A stretch of DNA of 64,000 nt from Ganoderma boninense. Lineage: Eukaryota > Basidiomycota > Agaricomycetes > Polyporales > Polyporaceae. How positions within the stretch are numbered: position 1 is the first letter of the stretch; the number at the start of each line of letters is the position of its first letter. The DNA is taken from positions 3,038,001 to 3,102,000 of the forward strand of contig CM035311.1 of NCBI GenBank assembly GCA_002900995.3, written 5' to 3'. Of this stretch, positions 22,895-35,990 are shown piece by piece. The translations under genes were made by a program, and so were the position numbers. Below the pieces are notes generated by a model that ran no database searches, had not been told where the DNA came from, and saw only the letters and a list, made by a program, of their open reading frames with translations.

Positions 22895-24700
22895 AGTATT
22901 CTCCTCCCGGGCTGTGAGCCCAACGTTGTGAGTTCGGAGGTCTGGGAGGTCTGGACGGTGGCTGTCCAGGGCGTCCAGATCTCCAGAGATTGTCAGTTTT
23001 ACTGATGTCGCCCAACAACTCAGCCTGGCCGGCCTCGATCACCACTCTCCAAGTCTAGACCTATCCGATGTTCCGTCCCTGGATAGCAACTTCTCAGATT
23101 TGGTAATGGCAGGCGATATTCGAACGCTCACGATTGGGAGGTGGCCGAGAGGTTTGGAGACTGCGCGAGGTACGATCAAGCCATTTGTCCTCATCCTCGC
23201 AGATGCTTAAACTCCATCGTTCGATTGAGTGTTCATGATAAACTGCAGCAGGTCGTGTCCACCCGCAATAGGCTGAAGGATTCACCATTCCGGTGTCATG
23301 CATGCCCTAATAATCCATTCATGTGCCTCATCATCCCTCATCTCCGTGACAGTCAGAAGACGGTTACATCACCGCGGACGGGTACCCCTCAAATGGCTCC
23401 CTGGTTCTGAGCACGCGTTCTGAGCGTTCCTTCTGGCGACCGGCCTCTCGCAAGCAAGCACATTTGTATGGACTTGGACTGGGTCTCAGGCAAGCATCTT
23501 GCCGACATTCCTGTCTTCGATATTGCAACATTGCGTACTGACCTCCATACTCGAAAGTTGAAACGAGGATCGACGGAGGCAATATATATGAAACGCAGGA
23601 GAGAAAGCCGAGGGGACGTAGCCGAAGAGTTCGGGATATAACCAAGGTTAGCCAGGAAGAGTGAGGAGGCCCACGGACACCAGATTCAGGACGGGTCTGG
23701 TGCGGTTGAGGAGAGACAGGCGACCCGCGCAGAGTTGAAGCCGACGATGCTGGCACATCCATGGTGGAAGAGAAACGTCCAGAGACAAGCTTCCCCTCAG
23801 ATGACCCAGAGCTCGTCTTGATCGCATGGAAAATCGGCCGATCGCTGTGAGTACGGGCGACTCGGCATTTTCTTCCTTGTAGGGTAAGTCTCCATTTATC
23901 GTCTGCACCCCAACGATTTATTCATGAGTACCAGCGCATCCGAGATATTCTACATGCGCTTCCCCGATAATGGCACAGTCGCCTCGTCCTCGATCCTTGG
24001 AGTATCTTTCCCCTGCCGCCGTCATCGATTTCACCATCGCGCGGAACGGTCGCGTGGGAGCATTAGTCGACACAGAATGGACAGGTGCACGCCCATCCTC
24101 GTGCTCGTTCTGCTCGTGCTCTCCAGCTTGATATCCTGCATAGGAGTGAAGCACAGTGCATCCTCTCTACCTGAGTCTCTCCCTCACATGCCCCCCTCCA
24201 CCGTCTTCGCGCACGACGAGACCGAATCATGCAACACATTCGCACCAACCACACGTCATGCTGACTCCATCGAACCCCGCTCCATCAGCACTTTCAACCC
24301 GAAGCACATCGTGTCCATGACGCCTCTGCAGCTCCAGGCCCTTTATCTTCACCATTTGCGGGACCCTGTGGTGACGGTGCCGCTGACCGCACTGCGGAAG
24401 GTGGCACGTCAACCCCGAGCAGGACGTGCGCACCCTCTCATCTAGGATATGCTCTCCTCCGAGGCGGTCTCAGTCGAGCCCGGAACGGATCGCAAGCAAC
24501 TCACCCAGCGCGAACTAGGGCACATGAGGATGAAGAAGGCGATGTTCATACAACAGGAGAACGGTGGCGACTCGGAGGTGGCGGCTGGGATGGAGGGTTT
24601 GAGAGATCGGGCATCAAGCGGTCGCATTCGGATCGGGTGGGAGGAACGACAGAGGATGGGCAGGCCGCAGGCTTTCGGCTATAAAATGGATGGGTCGTGA
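22895..24700 (+). pseudogene. TRM82: TRM82-like diverged copy D (unit 1)
   Basis: The most diverged TRM82-like type. Visible pieces are a blade near 23110-23165 (GDIRTLTIG) ending in a GTACGATC donor, WVSGKHLADIPVFDIATL at about 23470-23530, and VIDFTIARNGRVGAL near 24020-24065. The C-terminal helix-rich tail at about 24300-24700 contains KQLTQRELGHMRMKKAMF. Stops and frame changes are scattered through it. Conserved with 45340-47130, so this divergence is older than the segmental duplication. Confidence 0.65.
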
Positions 24701-25379
24701 GTGCATTGCGAGTATCATATGCGCGCGTCTCTGAAGTGTCGTTCCAGATAGATTCTACAGTGGCCAGTCGTGCTATCATACGTACGCAGACCTGCAACGT
24801 TGGCCGGTGTTCAAGTTTCCATGTCAGCACTGCGCCGATCTGGGGATCCTGGCTATTGGCATGGATGAAAACCATAAGTATAGGAAGTGACCGTGGCCGT
24901 CGGCGGTCCAGGTGGAAGAAAAGCGAGCGTTCGCAACGCGAACCTCGATAGCCATTGAACCGTCCGGATTCGCACGGGGAGCGTATTGCGGAGGCCCTGA
25001 TCAACAGGCTTGCGTCGTCACTGTGACACTACGCGAGTAGCCCAAAGCAAGGTATGTTGCTTCGTCTCCTCGATCACAGGATGCATATTGATGAAACACC
25101 CCCATAGGTTGATTTCGACAGCTTCAACTAAGACAGGCCCTCACCTGAAGTACACGACGGATACTTCCAGTTGCGAGTGAGGTTGCAAGACCTGTCAAAA
25201 TTCAGCTCCGGTAGCAGCCAGATACTATGAAGCACAGAAGTACTCACCGCATTGCTGCTTCCGATGCGGCGCGCCCTCGGGAGTCGGCGGCGCCTACCTC
25301 CCGCTGCCGGAACCCACAACACCATCCGCCTGCGTCTCACATTTACCCGTAGCGTCCAGACGAACCTTTCTGCAGCTTC
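24701..25379. other. Intergenic spacer between units
   Basis: No gene supported. Conserved with about 47130-47990. Contains short open frames only. Confidence 0.4.
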
Positions 25380-26180
25380 CTGACGTCCCCCACAACCCTA
25401 GAGTTCCCTTCCTTCGACTATCCGTACCCTCAGCATGTCTACACAATTCGAACCCTGCCGTTGCCTCTGCCGATCCATACGTACGCGTATCGACGTACTG
25501 TCTCCGTCCGCCGAGACGACTCAGTCCTCCAGACACCCATCTCGATGCCTCCAGATTCATCCAAGATACGAGATCGACTCTTCGACAACGCTCGCATTCC
25601 AGCAGTGGCTCATCGAGGGCTATGCACTGAGGCCAGAGCTGAATGCGATACCCCTCGTCGCGCTCCTCCAGGTCGTCCTGGCTTGCATTCAAGTGTGAGC
25701 ACCGCATGTCGGACGGCCTCGCAGACCTCGCCATCTTCGGCGCCCGCTGTTGACGCATCTAGAGATCGTCGGGCTGTGCGCCCCGTCCCCGCGCAGATGT
25801 GGGCTACGGCCTTCCGGATGATCCCTTGCCAGTGTCGCTCGAGGCTGGGGCTGGAGGGGCGCAGGTTTTCCGCCTCTGTGAGGCCGAGTCTGAGTCTGAG
25901 TCCCTTGTACTCCTCGCGCGGCGGTACGGGCCCGACTCAATATCGCGGACCGCAGCTTGTCGAGGCTCGGAGTGGATCTCTGTCTCACCACATTAGAAGC
26001 TTCTGCAGACGCCGGACCTTACCCTATCACGCGGAGTGGGGATTTCGGCTGAAAAAGCTTCATACGGTCCTTAACATGCAGGCCAATACCGTGAAGGGGT
26101 ATCTCCAAGGACTCGATGTCGAACGTCAAGGTTCCATGTCATGGTGCCTCGTCGACGTCGATGTGGAAGGATTGCGGACC
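25380..26180 (+). pseudogene. Unrecognised conserved remnant X (unit 2)
   Basis: The fullest version of remnant X. An exon-like stretch at about 25520-25696 ends before a GTGAGCAC donor-like site. Further pieces at 25700-26180 match positions 1-360 and 48242-48610. It has a Leu-rich helical character in the first exon-like part, but no family was recognised, and stops occur between the pieces. Confidence 0.3.
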
Positions 26181-26229
26181 TTGTAAATGACTTGTACTTC
26201 CTAGAACATCGAACATTGAATGTCCCTCA

Positions 26230-27000
26230 AAGGACGTGGCCTTCGTCTTGATCGTGCACAAGAGCCCATCTGTTGACCGCGGCGTCCATGAGCGGGTCCT
26301 CGTCTTCGCAGACGTTGTTGAGTACGTTTCTTCTCGCTTTATTTATTCCACTCGTTTATTCATGCATACTAGGGCCTCCACGCTGTCATACACTCCCTTC
26401 CATGAACTAGTCGCTGCCGCGCTCTCAGCCGGGTTGCCTGCCCCTGTAATCGACTTTACCGTATGGCCGGATGGCGACGTGTGGCCATTACTCGATACCA
26501 AATGAGCGTGTGCGCAATCAGCTCCTTCCTCCGAAAGCGCACAATTCGCTCGCCTGCTCTCTTGGTAGGGGGGAACAGTACATTGTTCCCTAGCTCTCTG
26601 TTCCTCATGGCGCTAACTAACTCTCCTAGGCTCTAGGAGACCACTGCCGATTCCGCCCTGCTTCCCGCCCTCGAGCCAGAACGCCCTGTGCCGACGACAC
26701 CTGCCGAGCTCAAGACCCTCAATCTCTACTCAGATCCGTCATCAATGCCCAAGCACGTCGATCCAGCTCATCCACGTTACGCTCTTCGACGTCGCCGTGT
26801 TCGACTCCACGATGGACAGCAAGGAGCTGGCGCGGCGCGAGCTCGGGGGCGTCCGATCGCGAAAGAAGGGGCTGCTCGCGAAGACGTAGGAGCGCGCGAG
26901 GACCTTGCGAAGCAGGGCAGCTGCGAGGGCTCTGAGGCGGAGGCGGTAGAGGAACGGCTCCAGATCAAGCGATCGTAATCATAGAGCGTGGACATGGCGA
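26230..27000 (+). pseudogene. TRM82: TRM82-like C-terminal fragment A0' (unit 2)
   Basis: Contains FVLIVHKSPSVDRGVHERV at 26240-26296 (the DTLLVFVVHKIRSVDR segment of the best copy) and an intron with GTACGTTTCTTCTCGC donor near 26322. Next come VIDFTVWPDGDVWPLLDTK, a premature TGA at about 26503, a second intron, and the LNLYSDPSSMPKHVDP segment with a charged tail. It retains one exon more than its unit 1 and unit 3 counterparts, but starts in mid-gene. Confidence 0.7.
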
Positions 27001-27109
27001 AGGGCAGCGGGGAAAAGAGGATGTGTGGGATGTCGAAGTGGGCGCGTCGTGCGGGAGTACGTTGCTCGCAATGTCGGTGCGTTCTCATTGCCTCAAGCGT
27101 GCGCGTTGC

Positions 27110-28370
27110 GCTTTCGTTGAGGCCAGCTGCCCAGGTTCCGGCCAGATTCGTCTCCATGTCCTACATTCCTTCATTCCAAGAGACGGTTCTCCTTGGCGAC
27201 GTACTAGGCCTCAAGATCTGGCACTGACTATCTGGGGCCAGCAAACTCCCTCTCTTCGACGTCAAGGTTCCAAAGCGAGAGCGCGGAGGGAGCAGCAGAG
27301 ATAGAGGGAGAAGCGACAAGACTCAGAAAATCCCGCGGAGGGGAAGGAATGTGACCAGAGAAGTCAAGCAGGGTCAAGACGTGGAGAGCATGCAGGGCGA
27401 GAGGAACCAGGGCCACGACTGGGACGGGTCCGCTGCTACAGAGAAGGAAAAAGCCAACCAGTACGGCGTAGAAGAGGGCGCCGCTACCACATTCGTGGAA
27501 AGAGACATCAAAGGCTACTCCACCTGCCTTCGAAGACACGCCACGCTTCTCCTCCATGCACGAGCAATTGGGGGCCCTCGGTGTCGTCGAGTGAGTTCTT
27601 ATCGTCCTATTCACCCCATCAGTGTCCTCACCAGTACCACGCACTGCAGTCCTTCTGCTGTATTCTACATACGGCTCCCGCAGATGCCCGCCAATCCTCG
27701 GCATGTCTCCGCTATCGCCCAGTTGAGCTGCGACATATGTCCTGTCTCGAGCCTCCCTCTCCCACCCTGCGAGAGGGAAGTAGCCACTACCCACCTGCAT
27801 CACGCATGCTACACTGCTGCCCACCTCTTGCTTGCTCCCTACGCCCAACTCTATCTGCTGTCACTGCGACTCGCCGAGCTCGAGGTCGATATCCGCTCAA
27901 CTCCACGCCCTTGACATTTCCGCAGCCATGTCCACGCTTCAGACCCCGAAGACGACGTGCTCACCTGCCCATCGACGACGTGCTCTCCAAGGCCATCGCA
28001 TTCGAGCCTGCGCAGGATGAGAAGCTGCTGACGTAGCGCGAGCTCAGGCATGTCGGGAAGAAGATGGCGCTGCGTGCGAAGACCCACGGGTGCTAGGACC
28101 TAGCCGTGGGCAGGAGCTGCGAGCTCGAAAGGACCGGAGGGCAGATGGGTGGTCAAGCGGCCGAGGTCGAAGTCGCGCAGAGCGAAAGGGACGAAGAGGA
28201 GGTGGAAAAGAGGCGTCGAGTAGGCGCATCGCGAGTCTTCTTTGGCGCACGGCCGCTAGAGTTGAAGGCCTTTGCCGCATGGTCAGCCTAGTGGATCCTC
28301 TGGACGACGGGGATGAGGAAGAAGGAGGTGCAGCGGGAGACTCGGAGAAGTGCGGCTTGGAGACGTAAGG
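27110..28370 (+). pseudogene. TRM82: TRM82-like degenerate copy A1' (unit 2)
   Basis: Counterpart of 1131-2800 and 49390-51040 but lacking the first blades; it begins near the FVSALHVPSF blade (27150-27240). The linker (27250-27590) and the C-terminal part (27780-28210) can be followed with stops and frame changes. A GTGAGTTC donor near 27590 is in the expected place. Confidence 0.6.
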
Positions 28371-28636
28371 CAGGCGAGTGGAGTAGAAGGATGTTGATGG
28401 ACGCCATGGCTATAGGGGCCAGGAGAGCAGCGCGAGGTGGCCAGCGATTGAGCCAGGCGTCGACTTCCAGGTCAGAGAGGCTCACCCAGCTGGAGTCCAT
28501 GGGAATGGGTGGAAGACAGGTACCAGAAGCAAGTCACAGGCAATTCGACAAACAAGACGAGGGTGGTGCCGCCCAAGGTCGGGTGGGAAGTCGACGGCCC
28601 GGCTACAGCGGCAGTTGCCGCTCGAAAATGCGTGAG

Positions 28637-28651
28637 GTCACGCCAAGTCAC
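28637..28651 (+). promoter_or_regulatory. Conserved GTCAC-type motif upstream of A2'
   Basis: GTCACGCCAAGTCAC, identical to 3062-3076, followed by the same AGTCACGGCAGG word before the TRM82-like first exon. Confidence 0.4.
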
Positions 28652-28689
28652 CGGCTGAGTCACGGCAGGTTCCCTCAAGCTCGTGCTCC

Positions 28690-30405
28690 CTCTCACCGAG
28701 ACCCAGACTGGTCACTGCTGCTTGCCTGCTGCTTGCTGGAGTTCAGTCCAGTCGTTTCGATACCTGCATCCCGTCTCTGATGCTGACCAATCACTTCCCG
28801 TCATCTGGAATGCTATGTGTGGCCCCCGTCTCCCGCTGCTGGCAGCCATCAAGGCTGGCATCCAACACGAGCGAGCACTTGACCCCCAGCCTCCAGGCAT
28901 CCCTCTCCACTACCGGGCCCATCCGATGTACTACTGTCGATGTAGCAGCATCGCATATTGCAACCAACAGGAGACCATGACAAGCTCAAGGTCTGGTCGG
29001 TGACGAGACCCCAAGTGAGAGGTACGATTGCACACCGTGTCTTCCTTCATACGTATTCTGACCCTTCTACTTTGACACGGAACTTCATGGAAACTCACGC
29101 AGGTCGCTTTCACCCACGTTGGGCTGTTGACCATCGTCAGCAATAGGCTCGATGATGCCTGCAGGTGAGTCGCTGCCCTACACCTGCGCTCTCGTGTCCA
29201 TCCAATGCGATCATAGCTACCCACCCCATCCATCCATCCTCTATCCATCCGATTCTCTGCCTCTCGCGCCAAGACACGAGAAACACTCAGACGGCACCCC
29301 GATCCTCGATCACGCCTCCCTCCCGATGATCTTCCTCTTCCTCCGATAAGACGCATGTTTGCGCAAGCCGGTCCGCCAGCACCTGAGGATACGGTATGTA
29401 GCGATGCCGCCTCGAGCACGAAAGGTGCGTTCTGCTCCTCGCTTCATCCTCTTTCGACGCCCTGACCTGGGGCACAGTAATCTCAGTACTCTCGTGTCTG
29501 GCGGCGGCGACCAAGTGTTCAACTTCTGGGAATGGTTATTCGACAAGCTCAGGAGTACGCGGCGGCCGAGATGCGTCCAGTGCCGCCAAGGGGGAGTAGG
29601 ATGGACAGTGCGTTGCTAAAGCAGCTGCTTGCATGCCAGGGAAGGAGACACCCCGAGAGCGTACGACCCCTCACACATCGCGATGTTCGTCTTCGTCGTA
29701 CGCGATGTAGTCGATCGGCCGATGAAAGCGAAGATGGGCGATTTCATGGGTGAGTTTCTTCCTCCCGTTTTCGCATCATCGGCTTGTTCACGCAAAATAG
29801 GACTTCCCCAACGTTCTGCGCACCCCGCTCCTGAGGACAGCGTGCCGCTCCCTCGGTCCCGCCCGCACCCGCGCTTCCAGTCTTACCGATCGACCTTGGT
29901 ATTGCACCAGACGACATCCTGTCGAGGGTTCTCAACGTCAAAGGGGCAGATGCAGCTATCATTCCCTTCGAGTGCACTATCGGTCAGCCTCTCCTGAGGA
30001 GAAGCGACGTACGTCCTGTCCTGTTCCCTGCTCAATGAAGCTAACTGACGGCCTCCGTCGTGCAGGTTCTTAGTTACGTCAGTCTTCCCCCGCTCCCTGT
30101 CCTCGTCTTGCAATATGTCGCATCCACGGAGCTCAAGCACTCGACTTTTGATGGGCCTTCGTCGCGCTGCAGAAGCACACCATCTGCTCATCCACAAGTC
30201 GCTCTGCGAAGCTGCCGTGTTCGACCTGCGGTGGGCGGGAAACAGCTCGCCTAGGTTCAACTTCAGGAGAGAAGGAATGGCTTGGCGAGATTCGATAGCG
30301 CGAGAGCCTAGGAAGCAGTGGGTCCGTGACGGGCCACCGGCTACGGTCGTACAGTCGGGACGCCAAACGATCGTGGTCAGATTTGAAGGGTGCGGATGGG
30401 CTGGA
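28690..30405 (+). pseudogene. TRM82: TRM82-like degenerate copy A2' (unit 2)
   Basis: Same exon layout as 3131-5165. A blade ends at 29163 with a GTGAGTCG donor, and the 29220-29425 exon carries DGTPILDHASLP and an in-frame TAA. The next exon (near 29478) has a short internal loss that fuses two blades into LVSGGGDQVFNFWEW. IDLGIAPDD near 29900 and a C-terminal tail follow to 30405. There the copy is joined without a break to the middle of a B-type copy. Confidence 0.7.
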
Positions 30406-31907
30406 CTTCGAACGGCACCCTGGTCCTGGCGCATGCGTCTCTTCTGACGACCTTCCTCCTGACTCCGGACGAGCAGTATATCGTTACAGCCGACCGGGAC
30501 GAGCACGTCCGCGTGAGCAGGTTCCTTCAGGGCTATAACGTCGAGCGTTACTGCCTCGGACACAAAATGTGCGCTCTTCGCTCTTTCATCCTCCCATCCC
30601 ATCCCTAGACGTCGAACTCCTCTGGCAGATTCGTATCCGCGCTCCACATTCCATCATTCCAACATTCGACCCTCATATCGGGAGGCGGAGACCCAGTCCT
30701 CAAGGTCTGGGACTGGATGTCGGGCAAGCTGATCGCCGACATCCCGGTCCTCGATATCGCAGAGCCGTCCATCAGAGTCAAGGTCCCCAGACGGAAGCGC
30801 GGATGGTGCGACGAGGATGGGGAGGCGGATGATGGCGATGGCGGTGAAGTGCAGAAAGGGACGGAAAAGGGCAAGGGACTCGGTCGCAGAGCTCGCCGCA
30901 AGGCCAAGCGGAGAGCGCAAGCTGAGAAGAGCAAGGGCCAGGACGGCTCTGGTCCTGCTGAGGAGGAACAGGGCGACCAGCCCACGGGCGAAGCGGATGT
31001 AGGAGCGTTGGCGGAAGAGACAGGCCAGGACGCTGCGCCCGCCTTAGACGACACGATGCTCGTCTTTGTCGTGCACAAGATTCGATCGGTCGACCGTGGC
31101 GCGCACGGGCGTTTCATCGTCTCTCACTGTCGTTGGGTACGTTTCTTCTCGCGTTGTCCCGTCCACCAGTTCGTTTGTTCATGCGCACTAGGGCCTCCAC
31201 GCTGTTCAACACCCCCTTCCCTGAGGGAGATGCGTCGCCCTCATCCGCCGTGCTCTCAGTCGAGTTCCCTGTCCCCGTCATCAACTTCACCATAGGGCCG
31301 GACGGCGATGTGTGGACATTACTCGATGCCGAATGGGCGAGTGCGCAATCATCTGCTTCGTCCGCTGAAAGCCCATGATTCGCTCGCCTGCTCTCATGGG
31401 AGGGAGGCACAGTATGTCGCTCCCTCCTCTCCGTCCCTCATACCGCAAACTAACTCTCCTACTAAGCTCTCGGAGACCACCACCGACTCTGCCCTGCTCG
31501 CCGCCCTCAACTCAAAATGCCCTGTGCCGGCCACGGCTGCCGAGCTCAAGACGCTCGATCTCTACTCAGATCTCTCATCGATGCAGAAGCACGTAGACCC
31601 CGAGCACGACGCGCTCATCCGCGACACGCTCTCCGAGGCCGCCGCGTTCAACCCCGCGACGGACGGCAAGGAGCTGACGCAGCGCGAGCTTGGGCGCATC
31701 GGGAAGAAGAAGGCGCTGCTTGCGAAGAGCCAGGAGCGCGAGGACCGCGCGAAGCAGGGGAGCCGCGAGGGCTCGGAGGCGGCGACAGACGTGGAAGGAG
31801 GACGCGAGATCAAGCAGTCGAAGTCGGAGGGCTCCGACGGGGCGGACGGGGAGAAGGGAGGGGAGGAGGAAGAGGATGGACAGGATGTCGCAATGGACAT
31901 GTCGTGA
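30406..31907 (+). pseudogene. TRM82: TRM82-like copy B' (unit 2), 3' half
   Basis: Well-preserved 3' part of a TRM82-like gene. Exons are 30406-30568, 30629-31136, 31192-31411 and 31467-31907. It shows TLVLAHASLLTTFLLTPDEQ, DEHVRVSRFLQGYNVERYC, a GGGDPVLKVWDW blade, the Lys/Glu-rich linker, INFTIGPDGDVWTLLDAEW and the acidic tail ending in TGA. Three defects are visible. The 5' half is missing because the copy is fused to A2' at 30405. One extra base near 31121 (GTCTCTCACTG against GTCTTCACTG) shifts the frame. A CGA-to-TGA change makes a stop at 31376-31378. The last exon remains fully open. Confidence 0.75.
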
Positions 31908-32616
31908 GTGAGTGCGTTGCTCGCAATTTTGGTGCGTGTCCATCGCGAGATCGCGCGTGTTGCGCGCTCGTGGTCTTGCGACATAGACACTGTGGTGTGG
32001 CAAGTAATAAGGCGGTCTGAGGTATGTCTCTCCCCCTCGCTCATGCGAGAGAGGACACTAACGACTGAATCTCAGATGCGTTTGACTAGCATTTGGATCT
32101 GGCTGGCGACTTGTGGAGCCGAAACGCGCCGTCCTCCTGTCTTGCAACATCTTGTAATTGCTATGGTCAATACGAGTATGTCTCAAGGCTACCGGAAAGG
32201 CACCGCAATAGCGCGATGCACTAGTTTCCAGTGCCGGTATGTGTTGGCTAGTGTACTGGTGGCTCAACGGCAGCAGCAGCGCGACTCGAGCAGCAGCGCA
32301 ACTGGGAAGTCGACGGCCCCATGCGCACACGGAGCGTTTGGGCGCTTGGCAAACCGGGAACTAGCGCGTGCCTCGGGCTCAGGTCAGTCCCACCGTAACC
32401 TCCTGTGTTCACCACGGTCCACCACTGCGAGGTGCGGCGTTCAAGTTTAAACCCATCTCATGAGTGGCTTCACTAGCCAAATACGTTACACTCACCCGTT
32501 GACTGCAAGACAGTGTTAATAATATATCGTCTCTGATCCTACCACCAATTTCCACTAGCAACATGGGTCGACAGGGGCCTTATCTTGACCTGCAGCGCTG
32601 AGTAGTGTTCCAGCTA
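31908..32616. other. Intergenic, no gene seen
   Basis: The first 100 bases match the 3' flank of copy B (10093-10200). The rest has no counterpart in unit 1 and shows only short open frames. Confidence 0.4.
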
Positions 32617-33969
32617 ATGAACGAAACAGAAAATGTTCTTGGCTTGGTGGGAACTCATGATAACATTTGTCAAGCCGTCTTCGATCCCTAACCGAATGCA
32701 TTGTTACAGCACCCTTCGAGTCACGCAGAGCACCACCCTGTAGTCGACGTCGACCAGTCCATCAGCCATGGGCCTGCTCCGCCGCCTCTCGAGGGCACTC
32801 GCAAGGAAATACTGAAGTGCATGTATGCGCTTCAGGTGAAGGAGCGAGAAGTCTTCCGAGAATGGCTAGAACTAAGATCCCGGTGGAACCGCTCACTTGC
32901 AATCACCCAGATACCGAATGAGATTCTCTTCCGCATCTTCGTCTACTTCAGCAACCAGCCACAAGGGCCCGATGAAGAGGACGACGAGGACTATGTTGAA
33001 GACAATGACGATTGGCCCGTACTTGGGCTGGCAAGAACGGGGTGGACGGGACTCATGCTCGTCTGCCGTCGCTGGCATGACGCCGCCCTTGCGACACCAG
33101 CTCTGTGGCGCGCCATTGACATCGGTCAAACGTCCAACTCGATGATGCTCGTGCTGGCCCCCTTTGGTGATGCTACTATCGATGTTTTGTTCCCCGGAGA
33201 CTTCGAAGAGGAACATGCCTCCCTTCTGCAACCCCACTGCCACCGTCTTCGTTTCCTTCACCTGCGAACGTGGTCGACACACGCACTTCCTATCCTTCAC
33301 AGCCCCATGCCCCGACTTGAAACTTTGGAGATGTAACAACCACAATGGATTGGCGGGTCTGAATGGGCAGACAGACATGGGTGTTTCCCATGAACGGTAT
33401 CCCAGCCTCCGCTCCCTGCGGCTCGTTGAAACTGTCATCCCGCGGGACCCGTCGGTCTACGCTCCTTTGCATATGCTAACGCTAGTGATGTGCAAGCTCG
33501 AGGCCTCTCTAGAACAATTTGTAGAGTTGTTGACGGGTTGTTCCAACCTCGAATACCTCGAGCTCATCGACTTCCTCCAACGGCTTTCCGGGGGTGAGAA
33601 CGTCGGCTCGAGACCGCTACGACGATATCTTCAGTCCCTCACCTTCGTGATCCTCCGTGACCACATCCCGCGGACTTGACCTAGTTCCTTTCGCGGATCA
33701 TCATCCCTGCAGCAGCGCTCGCCGTGCTATCCTTGTACGGCGCGAGTAGCCCTAGGGAGACCGTCCGCGCCAGCGTACCCGCCGACTTCGTGAGCACGCT
33801 CCCGCGCCTCGCGACGGTGAGGTTGGCAAGGGCGACGACCGTCTCCGGGGACTGGTCCACCGATAGCCACCCAACGGAGCCAGGGCTGGGCGAGACGCCA
33901 CTCTTGCTGCTTGGCCTGGCGTCCCGGTGCACGTTGTGGGAGGATCAGGAGTCAGGACTGTTCGGATAA
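32617..33969 (+). CDS. F-box / leucine-rich-type protein (possibly decaying)
   Basis: A four-exon model gives 386 aa: 32617-32646, 32710-33332, 33406-33656, 33713-33969, with introns of 63, 73 and 56 bases and consistent phases. The start ATG at 32617 gives MNETENVLGL before the first intron, which has a CTAAC branch site. An F-box is at about residues 75-150 (IPNEILFRIFVYF, then LMLVCRRWHDAALATPALWR), split by an acidic loop. Leu-rich strands follow (LRFLHLRTW, LRSLRLVETVI, LEYLELIDFL). F-box proteins recruit substrates to SCF ubiquitin ligases. One caution: the last proposed intron also reads as plausible protein in another frame (FLSRIIIPAAA) with a TAG, so the gene may instead be a pseudogene with a frameshift. 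It converges on the Old Yellow Enzyme gene, 116 bases apart. Confidence 0.55.
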
Positions 33970-34085
33970 CGGCAAGTGGGTGTACGTTGTGTCACGTAAT
34001 TCTCCCTCTACGTACATGGATGCAAGGTGCACAACGATATTTCTTGGAACATGGAGTTCGGGGCGCAGAAGCAGCTCTGCTGCAA

Positions 34086-35534
<1,449 letters not shown>

Positions 35535-35990
35535 GGTGTCCTAGAATGGCAGAGTAGGAAAGCGGGGGGAAGATTGGCATGACGAGATAAACGTGTCGGA
35601 ATTTATATGATACTACATGAGGCGTGATGGGTCTTGGGAAAGTCGGAGTAAAAGAATGGGTTGAAACATCTAGAAACTGATCAGTCTCGATAGCGATGGG
35701 ATAATCGCAAGTGAAGGACGGCTTACTCAACATTTTCAGCTTACTCAGCTTCATCCAAGTAACCGACCGGGGGTACATCATGGTCGTGGTGCTGCACAAG
35801 TAACGTAAGACATTGCTCGGAAACGAAAAAAGGAGGCCCACCTTGGAAAGACACAGACAAGGCGGATCCAGGTGCGACCAATCGCAGCTGAGACAGCGCT
35901 CTCCCGGTTTTACAGCCAGAGCGAGGTTCAAACGTGGGGAAGCTCCGGGCACCGTCTGCGAGCGGCAAGCCAATCACTTCGTAGACACAA
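35535..35990. other. Old Yellow Enzyme upstream region
   Basis: No gene supported. Presumably contains the promoter of the - strand Old Yellow Enzyme. Only the first tens of bases match the unit 1 counterpart upstream of 11972. Confidence 0.4.

Larger units (their letters stand above)
1..25706. repeat. Segmental duplication, unit 1
   Basis: First visible copy of a tandem segmental repeat. The bases at 1 match those at 48242 almost base for base and those at 25707 more loosely. Collinear landmarks shared with unit 2 are the TRM82-like cluster, the 13.05-13.6 kb remnant (37.3-37.8 kb), the HET stop (14965 versus 38817), the HET start (20009 versus 42752), the HET upstream DNA (20.0-22.5 versus 42.8-45.2 kb) and the diverged TRM82 copy. 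Unit 1 is about 3 kb longer than unit 2, partly because of the 1.2-kb insertion in its HET gene and extra DNA at 5.2-8.6 kb. The left edge lies outside the window, so the unit start is arbitrary. Confidence 0.85.

Noticed and set aside
33164..33679. Separate 171-aa gene next to the F-box frame
   Set aside because: Its Leu-rich sequence continues the F-box protein in phase after a 73-base intron (33333-33405).
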